From: Mucilaginibacter jinjuensis
GTDB lineage: Bacteria; Bacteroidota; Bacteroidia; Sphingobacteriales; Sphingobacteriaceae
Assembly: GCF_028596025.1 (NCBI RefSeq)
Contig: NZ_CP117167.1
Span: forward strand, 4,712,001-4,776,000
DNA: 64,000 nt
Reading direction: 5' to 3'
The translations under genes were made by a program, and so were the position numbers. The notes beneath the pieces were generated by a model. It saw only the letters and a program-made list of their open reading frames with translations, ran no database searches and had not been told where the DNA came from. Position 1 is the first letter of the stretch. Every line of letters begins with the position of its first letter. Shown piece after piece: positions 26,907 to 36,303 of this stretch.

Positions 26907-27851
26907 ATGAAATTTTTAAACCATAACGCATTCTTTAAATTATCGCTTGCACTTTGCATTGCGGTTTGCCTGCAAGCCTGCAAAGGCAAAGCCGACGACG
27001 CAGCGGATGAAGATGCCGCTGTAAAATCGCAAACACCGGTTACCGTTACAACCATTGGCGATACTTCACTGGCCAATTATATTGATGTAAATGCCACATC
27101 AACCTACCTGCAAAAAAACTATGTAAAGGCCAATATTAATGGCTATATAGAAAAAAGTAACGTACAACCGGGCCAGTATGTAACTAAAGGCCAGCTGTTA
27201 TTTGTGCTGAAAACCAAAGAAGCGCAAAGCATTGGTAACCATATCAGCATTCTGGATACCACCTTTAAATTTACGGGTATCAATAAAATTAAGGCTTCGG
27301 CAAGCGGTTACATTACCCAGCTGAGCCACCAAAGCGGCGATTATGTGCAGGATGGAGAGCAACTGGCCATTATTAACGAGGGTTCGAGCTTTGTGTTTCT
27401 GCTGCAGTTGCCTTATGAACTACGCAGCACGCTTGCCAATAATAAATCGCTAACCTTAACCCTGCCCGATGGCGAAAAATTAAATGCCCAGGTAAGTTCA
27501 TTAATGCCTGCTGTTGATACCGCATCGCAAGCCCAGAGTGTTGTACTGAGGGTAAACAACAACCACCCGATTCCCGAAAATCTGATTGCCAGGGCAAGGT
27601 TGATCAAATCGGAGAAAAACAATACGGTATCGTTACCAAAGGCAGCTGTTTTAGCCAACGAAACCCAGACCGAGTTTTGGGTAATGAAATTGATTAATGA
27701 TACCACTGCCATTAAAGTGCCTATTACCAAAGGGATTGAAACCAGTGACCGCACAGAGATCCTTTCGCCTAAATTTCAACCCAAAGATAAAATTGTGGTG
27801 ACCGGCAATTATGGCCTGGCTGATACCGCTAAAGTTAAAATTGTAAAGTAA
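26907..27851 (+). CDS. RND efflux periplasmic adaptor (membrane-fusion) lipoprotein
   Basis: 314 residues with lipobox LQAC (Cys ~25), a barrel-sandwich (biotinyl-lipoyl-like) domain (~65-150), beta-barrel (~160-235) and membrane-proximal domain. The alpha-hairpin is very short, which is typical for Bacteroidota and CusB-like short adaptors. Bridges the TolC channel and the inner-membrane pump. Stop and the next start overlap (TAATG). Confidence 0.9.
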   Translation: MKFLNHNAFFKLSLALCIAVCLQACKGKADDAADEDAAVKSQTPVTVTTIGDTSLANYIDVNATSTYLQKNYVKANINGYIEKSNVQPGQYVTKGQLLFVLKTKEAQSIGNHISILDTTFKFTGINKIKASASGYITQLSHQSGDYVQDGEQLAIINEGSSFVFLLQLPYELRSTLANNKSLTLTLPDGEKLNAQVSSLMPAVDTASQAQSVVLRVNNNHPIPENLIARARLIKSEKNNTVSLPKAAVLANETQTEFWVMKLINDTTAIKVPITKGIETSDRTEILSPKFQPKDKIVVTGNYGLADTAKVKIVK

Positions 27852-30800
27852 TGAACGGGTTCAACAATTTTTTCATTTCGCACCGCAAACCTATCAGTTT
27901 AATATTGGCCATTATTATAATGGGCGGTTTGTTTTCCTATTCAAAGCTACAAACCTCGCTTTTCCCCGAGATTACTTTCCCGAAGATTAAGATCATTGCC
28001 GATGAAGGCCTGCAACCCGTAAACAAAATGATGGTTACGGTTACCAAACCGTTGGAAAACGCAATTAAACAGGTACCCGATCTGCAATATGTGCGCAGTA
28101 CCACCAGCCGCGGCAGCTGCGAAATTTCGGCCTTTATGAACTGGAATGCGGATATCGATTTAAGCCAGCAGCGCATCGAATCGGCTATTAACCAGATCAA
28201 GAATGATATGCCCGCCGATGTTAACGTTACTGTGGAGAAGATGAACCCATCTATCCTGCCGGTTAGCGGATACACGCTGGAAAGCCATAACCTATCGCCT
28301 ATTGAATTAAAGCAATTGGCTACTTACACCATTAAACCTTTCCTGTCGCAGGTTGATGGTGTGTCCGAGATCAGGGTTATTGGTGGTAAAACTAAAGAAT
28401 ACTGGCTGGTGCTTAATCAGCAAAAAATGAGCTCATTGGGTTTAACGCCCGATATTATAACTACTACCCTGGGCCAAACCAACTTTATTAAATCTGAAGG
28501 TTACCTGGCCGATTACAAAATGCTGTACCTCACGGTTACCGATGCAACTGTATCAACAGCCGAGCAATTGGGCAATATGGTAATCAGCAATAAAAAGCGG
28601 GTAATACGCCTTAAAGACATTGCCGATGTGCAAATTAACCCGGGTATTGAGTACACTAAAATTAACGCCAACGGCCACGAAGGTGTTTTAATAGCGGTTA
28701 TTAAACAGCCCAATTCAAACCTGGTATCACTCTCGGCAGCAATGGACCAAAAGGTAGTTGAGTTGCAAAAAATACTGCCTAATGGTGTTACCATTAAACC
28801 ATACTATGTACAGGCCGATTTTGTAAACGAATCTATCAAAAGTGTAACCGATAGTTTATGGATCGGGTTGGCGTTGGCCATTATTGTGGCTATTATTTTC
28901 CTGCGTTCTATCAAAGCAAGCGCAACTATTTTAATAACCATACCAATTACGCTGTGCCTTACCCTGCTCATTTTATATGCCGAAGGTTATACCTTCAACA
29001 TCATGACACTGGGCGCTATTGCAGCGGCCATCGGTTTAATTATTGATGACGCAATTGTAGTGGTTGAGCAAATTCACCGCACGCACGAAGAGCACCCCGA
29101 TGAACTGACCAGTCATCTGCTTAAAAAAGCCATTGATTATTTGTTCCCAGCTATGGTGGGTTCATCTATCAGTACCATCGTAATCTTCATCCCTTTTATG
29201 CTAATGACGGGTGTGGCCGGTGCTTACTTTAACGTAATGACCAACACCATGATCATTACACTGGTGTGCTCGTTCTTTGTTACCTGGATAGGCTTACCGG
29301 TTATTTACCTGTTGCTAACCCGCCCACCCAAACCGGGTAGCCAAACTGCAAAGAAGGAAGAAGTGCATTTGGTTAAACGCCAAAAATGGGTGGAGTTTTT
29401 TATCCTGAAACCGGTGATCAGCATCATCATTATGGTGGGATTGATAGCAGTTATTGTGCTGATCCCATCAAACCTCGCTACCGGATTTTTACCTGATATG
29501 GACGAGGGTAGTATCGTGCTCGATTATACATCGCCTCCCGGTACTTCGCTAGAAGAAACTGACCGGATGTTACGCGAGATAGAAAAGATCATCATTAAAG
29601 AACCCGATGTATCTGCTTACTCACGCCGCACAGGCACACAAATGGGTTTCTTTATCACCGAACCCAATACGGGCGATTATTTGATCCAGCTGAAAAAATC
29701 GCACGAGAAAACAACAGAAGAAGTGATCAGCGATCTGCGAGGAAAAATAGAAGCTTCACAGCCTGCATTACGTGTCGATTTCGGACAGGTTATTGGTGAC
29801 ATGCTGGGCGATTTAATGACATCAACCCAACCCATCGAGATTAAAGTTTTTGGCGACGACCAAGTTAAGCTGCAATCGCTCTCGAAACAAATAGCAGCCA
29901 TTGTAAGCGGCGTTAAAGGCACAGCCGACGTGTTTGATGGTATTGTAATAGCAGGGCCATCAGTAAGCATTGAACCGCATTATAGCATGCTGGCACAATA
30001 CAACCTTAACCCTACCAACCTGCAGTACCAGGTACAATCGGCACTGGAAGGTAATGTGGTAGGTAATTTATTTGAGAAACAACAGCTTTCGCCCATCCGC
30101 ATAGTTTATCCTAACAACCGCACATTAAATGTGGACGGTATAAAATCATTAAACGTGTTTCTTCCAAATGGAAAACTAATTCCGATAACCAGTCTTGCCA
30201 AAGTTGAGCTGCGTTCGGGCGATGCCGAGGTGAACAGGGAAAACCTGCAATCGATGGGTGTAATCAGTGCCCGTCTGGATAACAGCGATTTGGGTACGGT
30301 AATGCCTGCTATACAAAAAGGTATTGCAGCAAAAGTTAGCCTGCCACCGGGTTACCACGTTAGCTATGGAGGGGCTTATGCCGAGCAACAACAATCGTTT
30401 AAAGAGTTACTAATTATCCTTGTTACTTCAAGCTTGTTAGTATTCTGCGTGATCTTGTTTCTATTCAAACAGTTCCGCATTGCATTAATTATATTGGTTA
30501 CTTCGGTGCTGGGTATTGCAGGCAGCTTTTTGGCCTTATACTTAACCGGCACACCGCTAAACGTGGGCAGCTATACGGGGTTAATTATGATTGTGGGGAT
30601 CATTGGCGAAAATGCCATCTTCACCTTCTGGCAATTTAAACAAAGCGCTATGGAAACCAGTGTGGATGATGCCATTGTGTACTCTATCTCAACCCGTCTT
30701 CGCCCTAAATTAATGACAGCCCTGGGTGCTATTATAGCCTTGATGCCTTTGGCTTTGGGTATTGGCGCCGGCGCGCAGCTGCATCAGCCACTGGCTATTG

Positions 30801-30910
30801 CGGTAATTGGTGGCTTTCTGGCAGCTTTACCTTTGTTATTGATCGTTTTACCGAGTATGATCAGGCTGTTTTACAAGAATCATCAGTTTGAAAAACCCTT
30901 GGCTAAGTAA
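27851..30910 (+). CDS. RND-family efflux permease
   Basis: 1019 residues with the two-fold RND layout: TM1 at ~13-30, a porter domain, TM2-6 at ~335-490, TM7 ~520, a second porter domain and TM8-12 at ~850-1010. The TM4 proton-relay pair is D399-D400 in GLIIDDAIVVVEQ, the form seen in HAE1/multidrug pumps rather than the DG form of CzcA-type heavy-metal pumps. Drives export with proton motive force. Substrate not determinable from sequence. Confidence 0.92.
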   Translation: MNGFNNFFISHRKPISLILAIIIMGGLFSYSKLQTSLFPEITFPKIKIIADEGLQPVNKMMVTVTKPLENAIKQVPDLQYVRSTTSRGSCEISAFMNWNADIDLSQQRIESAINQIKNDMPADVNVTVEKMNPSILPVSGYTLESHNLSPIELKQLATYTIKPFLSQVDGVSEIRVIGGKTKEYWLVLNQQKMSSLGLTPDIITTTLGQTNFIKSEGYLADYKMLYLTVTDATVSTAEQLGNMVISNKKRVIRLKDIADVQINPGIEYTKINANGHEGVLIAVIKQPNSNLVSLSAAMDQKVVELQKILPNGVTIKPYYVQADFVNESIKSVTDSLWIGLALAIIVAIIFLRSIKASATILITIPITLCLTLLILYAEGYTFNIMTLGAIAAAIGLIIDDAIVVVEQIHRTHEEHPDELTSHLLKKAIDYLFPAMVGSSISTIVIFIPFMLMTGVAGAYFNVMTNTMIITLVCSFFVTWIGLPVIYLLLTRPPKPGSQTAKKEEVHLVKRQKWVEFFILKPVISIIIMVGLIAVIVLIPSNLATGFLPDMDEGSIVLDYTSPPGTSLEETDRMLREIEKIIIKEPDVSAYSRRTGTQMGFFITEPNTGDYLIQLKKSHEKTTEEVISDLRGKIEASQPALRVDFGQVIGDMLGDLMTSTQPIEIKVFGDDQVKLQSLSKQIAAIVSGVKGTADVFDGIVIAGPSVSIEPHYSMLAQYNLNPTNLQYQVQSALEGNVVGNLFEKQQLSPIRIVYPNNRTLNVDGIKSLNVFLPNGKLIPITSLAKVELRSGDAEVNRENLQSMGVISARLDNSDLGTVMPAIQKGIAAKVSLPPGYHVSYGGAYAEQQQSFKELLIILVTSSLLVFCVILFLFKQFRIALIILVTSVLGIAGSFLALYLTGTPLNVGSYTGLIMIVGIIGENAIFTFWQFKQSAMETSVDDAIVYSISTRLRPKLMTALGAIIALMPLALGIGAGAQLHQPLAIAVIGGFLAALPLLLIVLPSMIRLFYKNHQFEKPLAK

Positions 30911-30957
30911 TCCAATTTTTATACAGAATCATTCAACATTTTTAAATAAAAAACTCC

Positions 30958-31962
30958 ATGAAAAAAATTTCTGGCGGTATTGCCGTTCTGTTGGCTACTG
31001 TTTTATTACCGGTTGCCTTACATGCACAAACTTATGTGCTCGATAAAAAGATTGCCCTGCCCGGAGACGGCGGTTACGATTACCTGTCTATCGACCATGT
31101 GAACAACCGTTTATATGTATCGCACGGCACTATGGTTAACGTGGTTGACCTGGCTACCGATCAACCTGTAGGGATGATTGACGATATGAAGGGCGTACAC
31201 GGTATTGCTATTGATAACAAACACAACAAAGGTTTCATCAGCGATGGTAAAGCCAATGCTGTAGTAGCTTTCGATCTGAAAACTTTGAAGAAAATAACTA
31301 CCATCCCGGTTGATGCACAAGGCCCTGATGCTATTATGTACGATCCGTATTCTGAGAAAGTATTTTCGTTTAATGGCGAGAGCAATAATTCATCGGTAGT
31401 TGACCCGGTTACTTTAAAACAGGTTGGCACTGTTGCCTTAGGTGGCGGACCAGAGTTTGCCGTACCAGATGGCAAAGGCAAAATTTATAACAACCTCGAA
31501 GATAAAAGCAGCCTCAATGTAATTGATTCAAAAGCCTTAAAAGTGCTTAAAACTTACAGCTTAGCCCCTTGCGGCGGCCCAACAGGTTTGGCTTTAGATT
31601 TAAAAAACAGCCGTGCATTCAGCGTTTGCCGTGAGAATAAAGGTATGAGCGTGGTTGATATCAACACAGGCAAAGTTATTACCACCGTGCCTATTGGCGC
31701 TGGCGTTGATGCCGTTGCTTATGATACTGAAACCAAACTGGTATTTGTATCTAACGGTGATGGTACCACTACTATCATCAAACAGGAAAGTGCCGATAAA
31801 TATAGCGTTGCACAAACCTTAACTACCCAGGTACGTGCACGTACTATGACTTTAGATCCAAAAACGCATAAAATATACTTAAGCGTTGCCCAGTATGAAG
31901 CAGGCACCCCGCGCAAAGTTGTACCCGGTACATTTAACGTACTGGTTTATAAAATGCAGTAA
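30958..31962 (+). CDS. Secreted YncE-like beta-propeller protein
   Basis: 334 residues with a signal peptide (cut after LHAQ) and repeated ~40-residue YVTN/YncE propeller blades (for example NRLYVSHG, KVFSFNG, KLVFVSNG, KIYLSVAQ). Propellers of this type bind ligands, peptides or DNA in the periplasm. It follows the RND permease by 47 bases and ends just before a hairpin, so it is probably the last gene of the efflux operon and may bind the pump substrate. Confidence 0.8.
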   Translation: MKKISGGIAVLLATVLLPVALHAQTYVLDKKIALPGDGGYDYLSIDHVNNRLYVSHGTMVNVVDLATDQPVGMIDDMKGVHGIAIDNKHNKGFISDGKANAVVAFDLKTLKKITTIPVDAQGPDAIMYDPYSEKVFSFNGESNNSSVVDPVTLKQVGTVALGGGPEFAVPDGKGKIYNNLEDKSSLNVIDSKALKVLKTYSLAPCGGPTGLALDLKNSRAFSVCRENKGMSVVDINTGKVITTVPIGAGVDAVAYDTETKLVFVSNGDGTTTIIKQESADKYSVAQTLTTQVRARTMTLDPKTHKIYLSVAQYEAGTPRKVVPGTFNVLVYKMQ

Positions 31963-31993
31963 CCAAAACGTTACACTTTTATGAACTTTTAAT

Positions 31994-32022
31994 GAAGCCT
32001 AAAAAAAATAGGCTTCTACATT
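31994..32022 (+). terminator. Terminator-like hairpin
   Basis: GAAGCCTA/TAGGCTTC stem with an all-A loop, followed by a weak T stretch. Ends the efflux operon. Confidence 0.65.
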
Positions 32023-32069
32023 TTAAACATCTGTTATTTTTGAAGCATACTTTGATCCCCTAATTAAGT

Positions 32070-32903
32070 ATGAACGAGATTCGTGCATTTATTGCTCATC
32101 ATGAAGATGAGGTACAGGTAGCCCTATATGCGATTTTAATTATATCGCTATGGTTTGCCGAAATTTTTCTGTCGAAGAATACTGCTAAAAGCAAGTTAAA
32201 ACACCTGCGCAGCAATGTGTTCTTTATTTTTACCGGTTTGCCTATCCAGTTATTTTTTACTGGCTTTGTGATCCTCATTTCGGCATGGGATAATCGCCAT
32301 CATTTTGGGTTGATTAATTTGATCCCGTATCATACTAATCCATGGGTATATTATATCAGCCTGTTCTTAATGCTCGATCTTTGCGAATACACTTACCACG
32401 TGGTAATGCACAAAACGGAATTTCTGTGGAAATTCCACCTGGTACACCACAGCGATCTGCATGTAGATGTATCAACCACCGTGCGCGAACATCCTTGCGA
32501 AACCGTTGTGCGCACTTGCTTCTTAATGTTATGGGTATTTATATGCGGCCCGTTATTGAGTGTGTTGGTTTTACGCCAAACCTTCCAAACGTTTGCCAAT
32601 ATTTTAGGCCATACCGAATTCAGGCTATCAGAACGTGTTAACAAGTATGCGAGTTTGGTATTCATCACACCCAACTTGCACCATGTACACCATCATTACC
32701 AGTTACCGTACACAGATCGTAACTATGGCGATGTACTAAGCATCTGGGACAGGTTATTCGGCACTTACGCTAATTTAGACAAAGAACACACCCATTTTGG
32801 CATTGATACCCACATGGACGAAAACATGAACTCGAAGTTTGGTAACATCCTCAAAATTCCGTTCCAAAAGTTTGAACGCCCGGGAGATCAGTTCCACAGT
32901 TAA
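32070..32903 (+). CDS. Sterol desaturase / fatty acid hydroxylase superfamily protein
   Basis: 277 residues, membrane segments at ~17-34, ~50-72, ~90-110 and ~145-165. The di-iron histidine clusters are all present: HVVMH, HLVHHSD and HHVHHHYQ. Members insert oxygen or double bonds into lipid chains at the membrane surface. It is a lone gene with its own terminator. It may act on the same membrane lipids as the operon at 15.2-23.4 kb, which is speculation. Confidence 0.88.
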   Translation: MNEIRAFIAHHEDEVQVALYAILIISLWFAEIFLSKNTAKSKLKHLRSNVFFIFTGLPIQLFFTGFVILISAWDNRHHFGLINLIPYHTNPWVYYISLFLMLDLCEYTYHVVMHKTEFLWKFHLVHHSDLHVDVSTTVREHPCETVVRTCFLMLWVFICGPLLSVLVLRQTFQTFANILGHTEFRLSERVNKYASLVFITPNLHHVHHHYQLPYTDRNYGDVLSIWDRLFGTYANLDKEHTHFGIDTHMDENMNSKFGNILKIPFQKFERPGDQFHS

Positions 32904-32929
32904 ATACCCCACTAAATACAAGAAAGATG

Positions 32930-32966
32930 AGCCTCGTTGATTTATTAACGGGGCTTTATCTTTTTA
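32930..32966 (+). terminator. Rho-independent terminator
   Basis: 9-bp stem (32930-32938 with 32947-32955, one G-U) then a T-rich stretch. Ends the hydroxylase gene. Confidence 0.7.
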
Positions 32967-32973
32967 GATAGGT

Positions 32974-33091
32974 ATGCTGTCGCAAGTTTAGCGATAGCGT
33001 AACTTGTGACTGTACTATTGTAAGCTTTCAGCTTACTGTAAGGTGAAACCTTACGATAGTATTACCACAAGTTAGAAACTTGCGGCAGCAT
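32974..33091. repeat. Compound palindromic repeat, second copy
   Basis: 118-bp element whose outer ends (32974-32989 with 33076-33091) are inverted repeats with one mismatch. Inside lie hairpins GTAAGCTttcAGCTTAC and GTAAGGTgaaACCTTAC and two CGCAAGT/ACTTGTG-type hairpins. Its left and central part matches the reverse complement of 21197-21275. It lies between two facing terminators. Confidence 0.85.
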
Positions 33092-33112
33092 GAGTAAAAT
33101 ATTTATCCCACA

Positions 33113-33147
33113 AAAAAAGCCCGCTGGCAAACACCAGCGGGCTTTTC
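33113..33147 (-). terminator. Rho-independent terminator for GH30 gene
   Basis: 13-bp stem (33115-33127 with 33134-33146) with A/T flanks; on the minus strand the stem is followed by a run of seven T. Confidence 0.9.
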
Positions 33148-33165
33148 AATATTTCATTTTACAGC

Positions 33166-34632
33166 TTACTCAACTACCAAAGTAGACATAGAGTGAGGCA
33201 ATGCTTCTGTTTTAGCAGCTTTGCCTTTTATCCATAAAAAGTAAGGAATTTTATCATCGGTTGAGTTCATTACAACTACCACAACTTTACCATCAGGGTT
33301 TTGGAAAGCAGTAGTTAACAGTTTGTCGCGGCTTGCAGAACTGGTAATGCGTTTAGCACCCGGTTTAACAAACTTAGAGATTTGGCCAATGTAATAGAAC
33401 GCGTTGGTATAGATCAGCTCGCCAGTACGTGTATCAGCGTGTATTGGGGCAAAGCAGTAGTTACCTACGTGGTTTGGTCCGCCTTTTTCATCTAATAATA
33501 CGTTCCAGTCGGTCCATCCTACAGTACCTGCGTTAAAATCGTTAATCATTGATAAACCGTAACGCTCGCCCAGAGCCCAGTCGTGTAAGCGTGAAAAATC
33601 AAATTTCTCTACACAACCTTCTGTAAACATCAGGTTTTTATCAGGGAAAGCTTCGTGTACACGGCGCTCATTTTCGAAGTTCTGGCCAGCACCTGTCCAG
33701 GTTTCGTACCAGTGGTAAGCAATACCCCAAACATATTTAGCAGCTTCAGGATCTTCCAGAATGGTAGAAGCTTGCTGATACATCAAATCGCGGTTATGAT
33801 CCCATGCCATCAATTTTTTGCTGCCTAAACCAGCTTTTGCTAATGTTGGGCCTAAGTATTTTTTAATGAATACACGCTCGTCATCGGCAGTGTATAAGCA
33901 TGACTCCCATGATTGTGTTGCCATCGGCTCGTTTTGTACCGATAAACCCCAAACAGGGATACCTTCTTTTTCATACGTATTGATGAACTTTACGTAGAAG
34001 TTAGCCCATGGTTGCGCAAACTGAGGTTTCAGTTTACCACCGTGCAATACATCGTTGTTGGTTTTCATGAATGCCGGCGGGCTCCATGGCGTAACAAAGA
34101 TATTTAGTTTACCACCGGCAGTTTTCATCGCCTCTTTAATGAAAGGGATACGGTATTTTTTATCGTGATCGATATTAAAAGTTTTCAGTTCAGCATCACC
34201 TTCTTTAATGTAGCTATATGATTCGCTCGAGAAATCGCTGCTTTGGATATGGGTGCGGCCCATCGTGTAGCCGATACCATTGGTTTTATCAAAATAAGCC
34301 GTCATCAGCTCTTTTTGCTTGTCTTTAGGCAACTTGTAGAAAGTTTCTGCCGATGCATCAGTCAGCGCACCACCAATACCCAGCAAAGTTTGGAACTTTT
34401 TATCCGGGTCAACAAAAACAGACACTTCCGTTTCAACAGGCTGAGGCTTGTCGGTAAAGGTAAGGCTCTCAGTAGGGCTGATTTTTAAATCGGTGCCTTT
34501 AGCTGTGGTGTAAACCTTCACAGCTTTGTTTGCTGTAGTATACTTAGCTGCGGTTTTAGTCTGACTAAAACCTGGTTGCATAGCAAACAGCCCACATACA
34601 GTGGCGTAAAGAAAAAGATTGCTTTTTTTCAT
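33166..34632 (-). CDS. Glycoside hydrolase family 30 (glucosylceramidase-like)
   Basis: 488 residues: signal peptide (cut after GFSQ), (beta/alpha)8 barrel, C-terminal beta domain. Acid/base E235 in SVQNEP and nucleophile E338 in MFTEGC match clan GH-A family 30; GIGGALTDASAETF near residue 85 is the family start pattern. Typical activities are beta-1,6-glucanase, beta-glucosylceramidase or beta-xylosidase. It is a single-gene unit with its own terminator and is periplasmic or secreted. Substrate not fixed by sequence. Confidence 0.92.
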   Translation of the reverse strand: MKKSNLFLYATVCGLFAMQPGFSQTKTAAKYTTANKAVKVYTTAKGTDLKISPTESLTFTDKPQPVETEVSVFVDPDKKFQTLLGIGGALTDASAETFYKLPKDKQKELMTAYFDKTNGIGYTMGRTHIQSSDFSSESYSYIKEGDAELKTFNIDHDKKYRIPFIKEAMKTAGGKLNIFVTPWSPPAFMKTNNDVLHGGKLKPQFAQPWANFYVKFINTYEKEGIPVWGLSVQNEPMATQSWESCLYTADDERVFIKKYLGPTLAKAGLGSKKLMAWDHNRDLMYQQASTILEDPEAAKYVWGIAYHWYETWTGAGQNFENERRVHEAFPDKNLMFTEGCVEKFDFSRLHDWALGERYGLSMINDFNAGTVGWTDWNVLLDEKGGPNHVGNYCFAPIHADTRTGELIYTNAFYYIGQISKFVKPGAKRITSSASRDKLLTTAFQNPDGKVVVVVMNSTDDKIPYFLWIKGKAAKTEALPHSMSTLVVE

Positions 34633-34958
34633 ATAAAGTTTAATAGATACGATCAGACGTTTCGGTTTATATTGGTTTATCGCTGTTGTGCCGAAATAGC
34701 ATTAGCCAGCAATTAATGTTCAAGTATATTAAAAATAATCTTAATCGTGTTAAAATTACACAAAGGTTTGTTAAAAATTAACTAAAAGCTTTCTATTACA
34801 AATGCTTATAAATAGATAAAGTGCCTATTGAAATTAAATGTAGTTGTTTATCATGCATTGAATAACACACCCCTGCCCCTCAAGAGGGGAAAGCCCACGC
34901 ACAAGCCTTAAACAACAAAAGCCCTTGCGGGCTTTTCAAAATATCTAATACAGTAATC
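34633..34958. other. 326-bp intergenic region
   Basis: Upstream region of the GH30 gene. It is AT-rich next to the gene and then has a GC-rich CCCCTcaagAGGGG hairpin (~34874-34887) and a terminator for the next operon at 34917. No convincing promoter consensus or small gene was seen. Confidence 0.5.
34917..34937 (-). terminator. Rho-independent terminator for the tlpA-like gene
   Basis: AAAAGCCC/GGGCTTTT stem with a 4-base loop; T-run on the minus strand. Confidence 0.85.
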
Positions 34959-35501
34959 TTACTCCGAAGCCGCAACCGGGTTCTTCACCAAACCATCAAT
35001 AACCTTTACCATTTGGTTAAACTCTTTGGTATCGTACAGGCGGGTTAGGTAAACAATCTTGCCGTTCTGATCTATTACTACGTTGCGGGTAACACCGGCT
35101 TTTTTATCGGCAAAACGGCCGAATATATCTGCACCGGGATCAAGAGCCAGCGGGTAAGTGAGGTTCATATCTGCGTGAAACTTTTGGACTTTTTCCAGCG
35201 GTTCATCACGGTCAACACCAATTAGTACTACGTTTTTGTTTTGGTAAGCTTTCCATATATCACTTTCCAGATGAGGCATTTCGGTACGGCAAACGGAACA
35301 CCAGCTGGCGGTAAATTGTAATACCACTATCTTACCGCGCAATTGTTTCAGCGAAGTTTTTTGTCCGTTGGTTAGTACCAGTTCAAAATTGTCGGGTGCC
35401 TGGTCGCCTACTTTTACAAGGTAGCCGCGGTCGTCTGCCGATTGGCTTTTAGCCGTAAATGCAAACAGAACCAGCAATAATGCAATGCTCAGATTTTTCA
35501 T
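34959..35501 (-). CDS. TlpA-like thioredoxin-fold protein
   Basis: 180 residues from the ATG at 35501, chosen because it starts a clean signal peptide (cut after AKSQ, residue 20). AhpC/TSA-TlpA fold with active site W67-C68-S-V-C71 and cis-proline-type loop. Periplasmic thiol-disulphide oxidoreductase. It lies 61 bases downstream of a 1-Cys peroxiredoxin on the same strand and may supply its reducing partner function, though compartments differ. A 12-bp hairpin lies between the two genes. Confidence 0.85.
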   Translation of the reverse strand: MKNLSIALLLVLFAFTAKSQSADDRGYLVKVGDQAPDNFELVLTNGQKTSLKQLRGKIVVLQFTASWCSVCRTEMPHLESDIWKAYQNKNVVLIGVDRDEPLEKVQKFHADMNLTYPLALDPGADIFGRFADKKAGVTRNVVIDQNGKIVYLTRLYDTKEFNQMVKVIDGLVKNPVAASE

Positions 35502-35520
35502 GATGATGAATATTTGAAAG

Positions 35521-35554
35521 AACAGATGCCATGCGGTTAGGTATGGCATCTGTT
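35521..35554. other. 12-bp perfect hairpin between peroxiredoxin and tlpA-like genes
   Basis: Arms 35521-35532 and 35543-35554 are perfect complements. On the coding minus strand a run of eight T comes before the stem and only a weak T stretch after it, so it may be an attenuator or processing site. Confidence 0.6.
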
Positions 35555-35562
35555 AAAAAAAA

Positions 35563-36198
35563 TTATTTATTAGGCTGAGGAGTTAAACGCAGGTAAGGTT
35601 TAACGATCACGTGGCCTTTAGGGAACTTTGCAGGAATGTCTTCTGTTTTAATAGCTGGTACTACTACCACATCTTCACCATCTTTCCAATCCGCAGGAGT
35701 AGCTACGCTGTAGTTGGCAGTTAACTGCAGTGAATCAATTACGCGTAAAATCTCCACAAAGTTTCTGCCGGTAGATGCGGGGTAAGTGATAATCAGTTTA
35801 ATGGTTTTATCGGGCGCAATAATAAACAATGAGCGTACGGTTGCCGTTAACGAAGCATTAGGGTGGATCATGTCATAAGCTTCGGCAATTTCGCGGTTCT
35901 CATCAGCAATGATCGGGAAGTTAACTTCAACGTTTTGGGTTTCGTTAATATCTTTGATCCACTCCAGGTGCGATTCAACCGAATCAACGCTTAGGGCAGC
36001 AACTTTAACATTACGTTTATCGAATTCCTGCTTCAATGAAGCGGTACGGCCCAGCTCTGTGGTACAAACCGGTGTATAATCGGCAGGGTGCGAAAACAGT
36101 ACGCCCCAGCTATCGCCTAAAAATTCGTAAAAATCTATATCCCCTTCTGAGGTTTTGGCTTGGAAGTTTGGCGCTTTATCGCCCAGTCTTAAACTCAT
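35563..36198 (-). CDS. 1-Cys peroxiredoxin (Prx6 type)
   Basis: 211 residues, cytoplasmic (no signal). Peroxidatic C45 in PADYTPVCTTE; no resolving cysteine later in the chain; long C-terminal Prx6 extension (SLQLTANYSVATPADWKDGE, then proline-rich end). Reduces hydrogen peroxide and lipid hydroperoxides. The length is normal for the family. Confidence 0.93.
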   Translation of the reverse strand: MSLRLGDKAPNFQAKTSEGDIDFYEFLGDSWGVLFSHPADYTPVCTTELGRTASLKQEFDKRNVKVAALSVDSVESHLEWIKDINETQNVEVNFPIIADENREIAEAYDMIHPNASLTATVRSLFIIAPDKTIKLIITYPASTGRNFVEILRVIDSLQLTANYSVATPADWKDGEDVVVVPAIKTEDIPAKFPKGHVIVKPYLRLTPQPNK

Positions 36199-36303
36199 AT
36201 TGTTGTTAATTTTATGGTTTGAAATTATAAAATTAAATATTAAGTCTACAACATTGGTAGTTATTTTTACAATAAGCTGCCATTAAATATTTACAGCAAC
36301 AAA

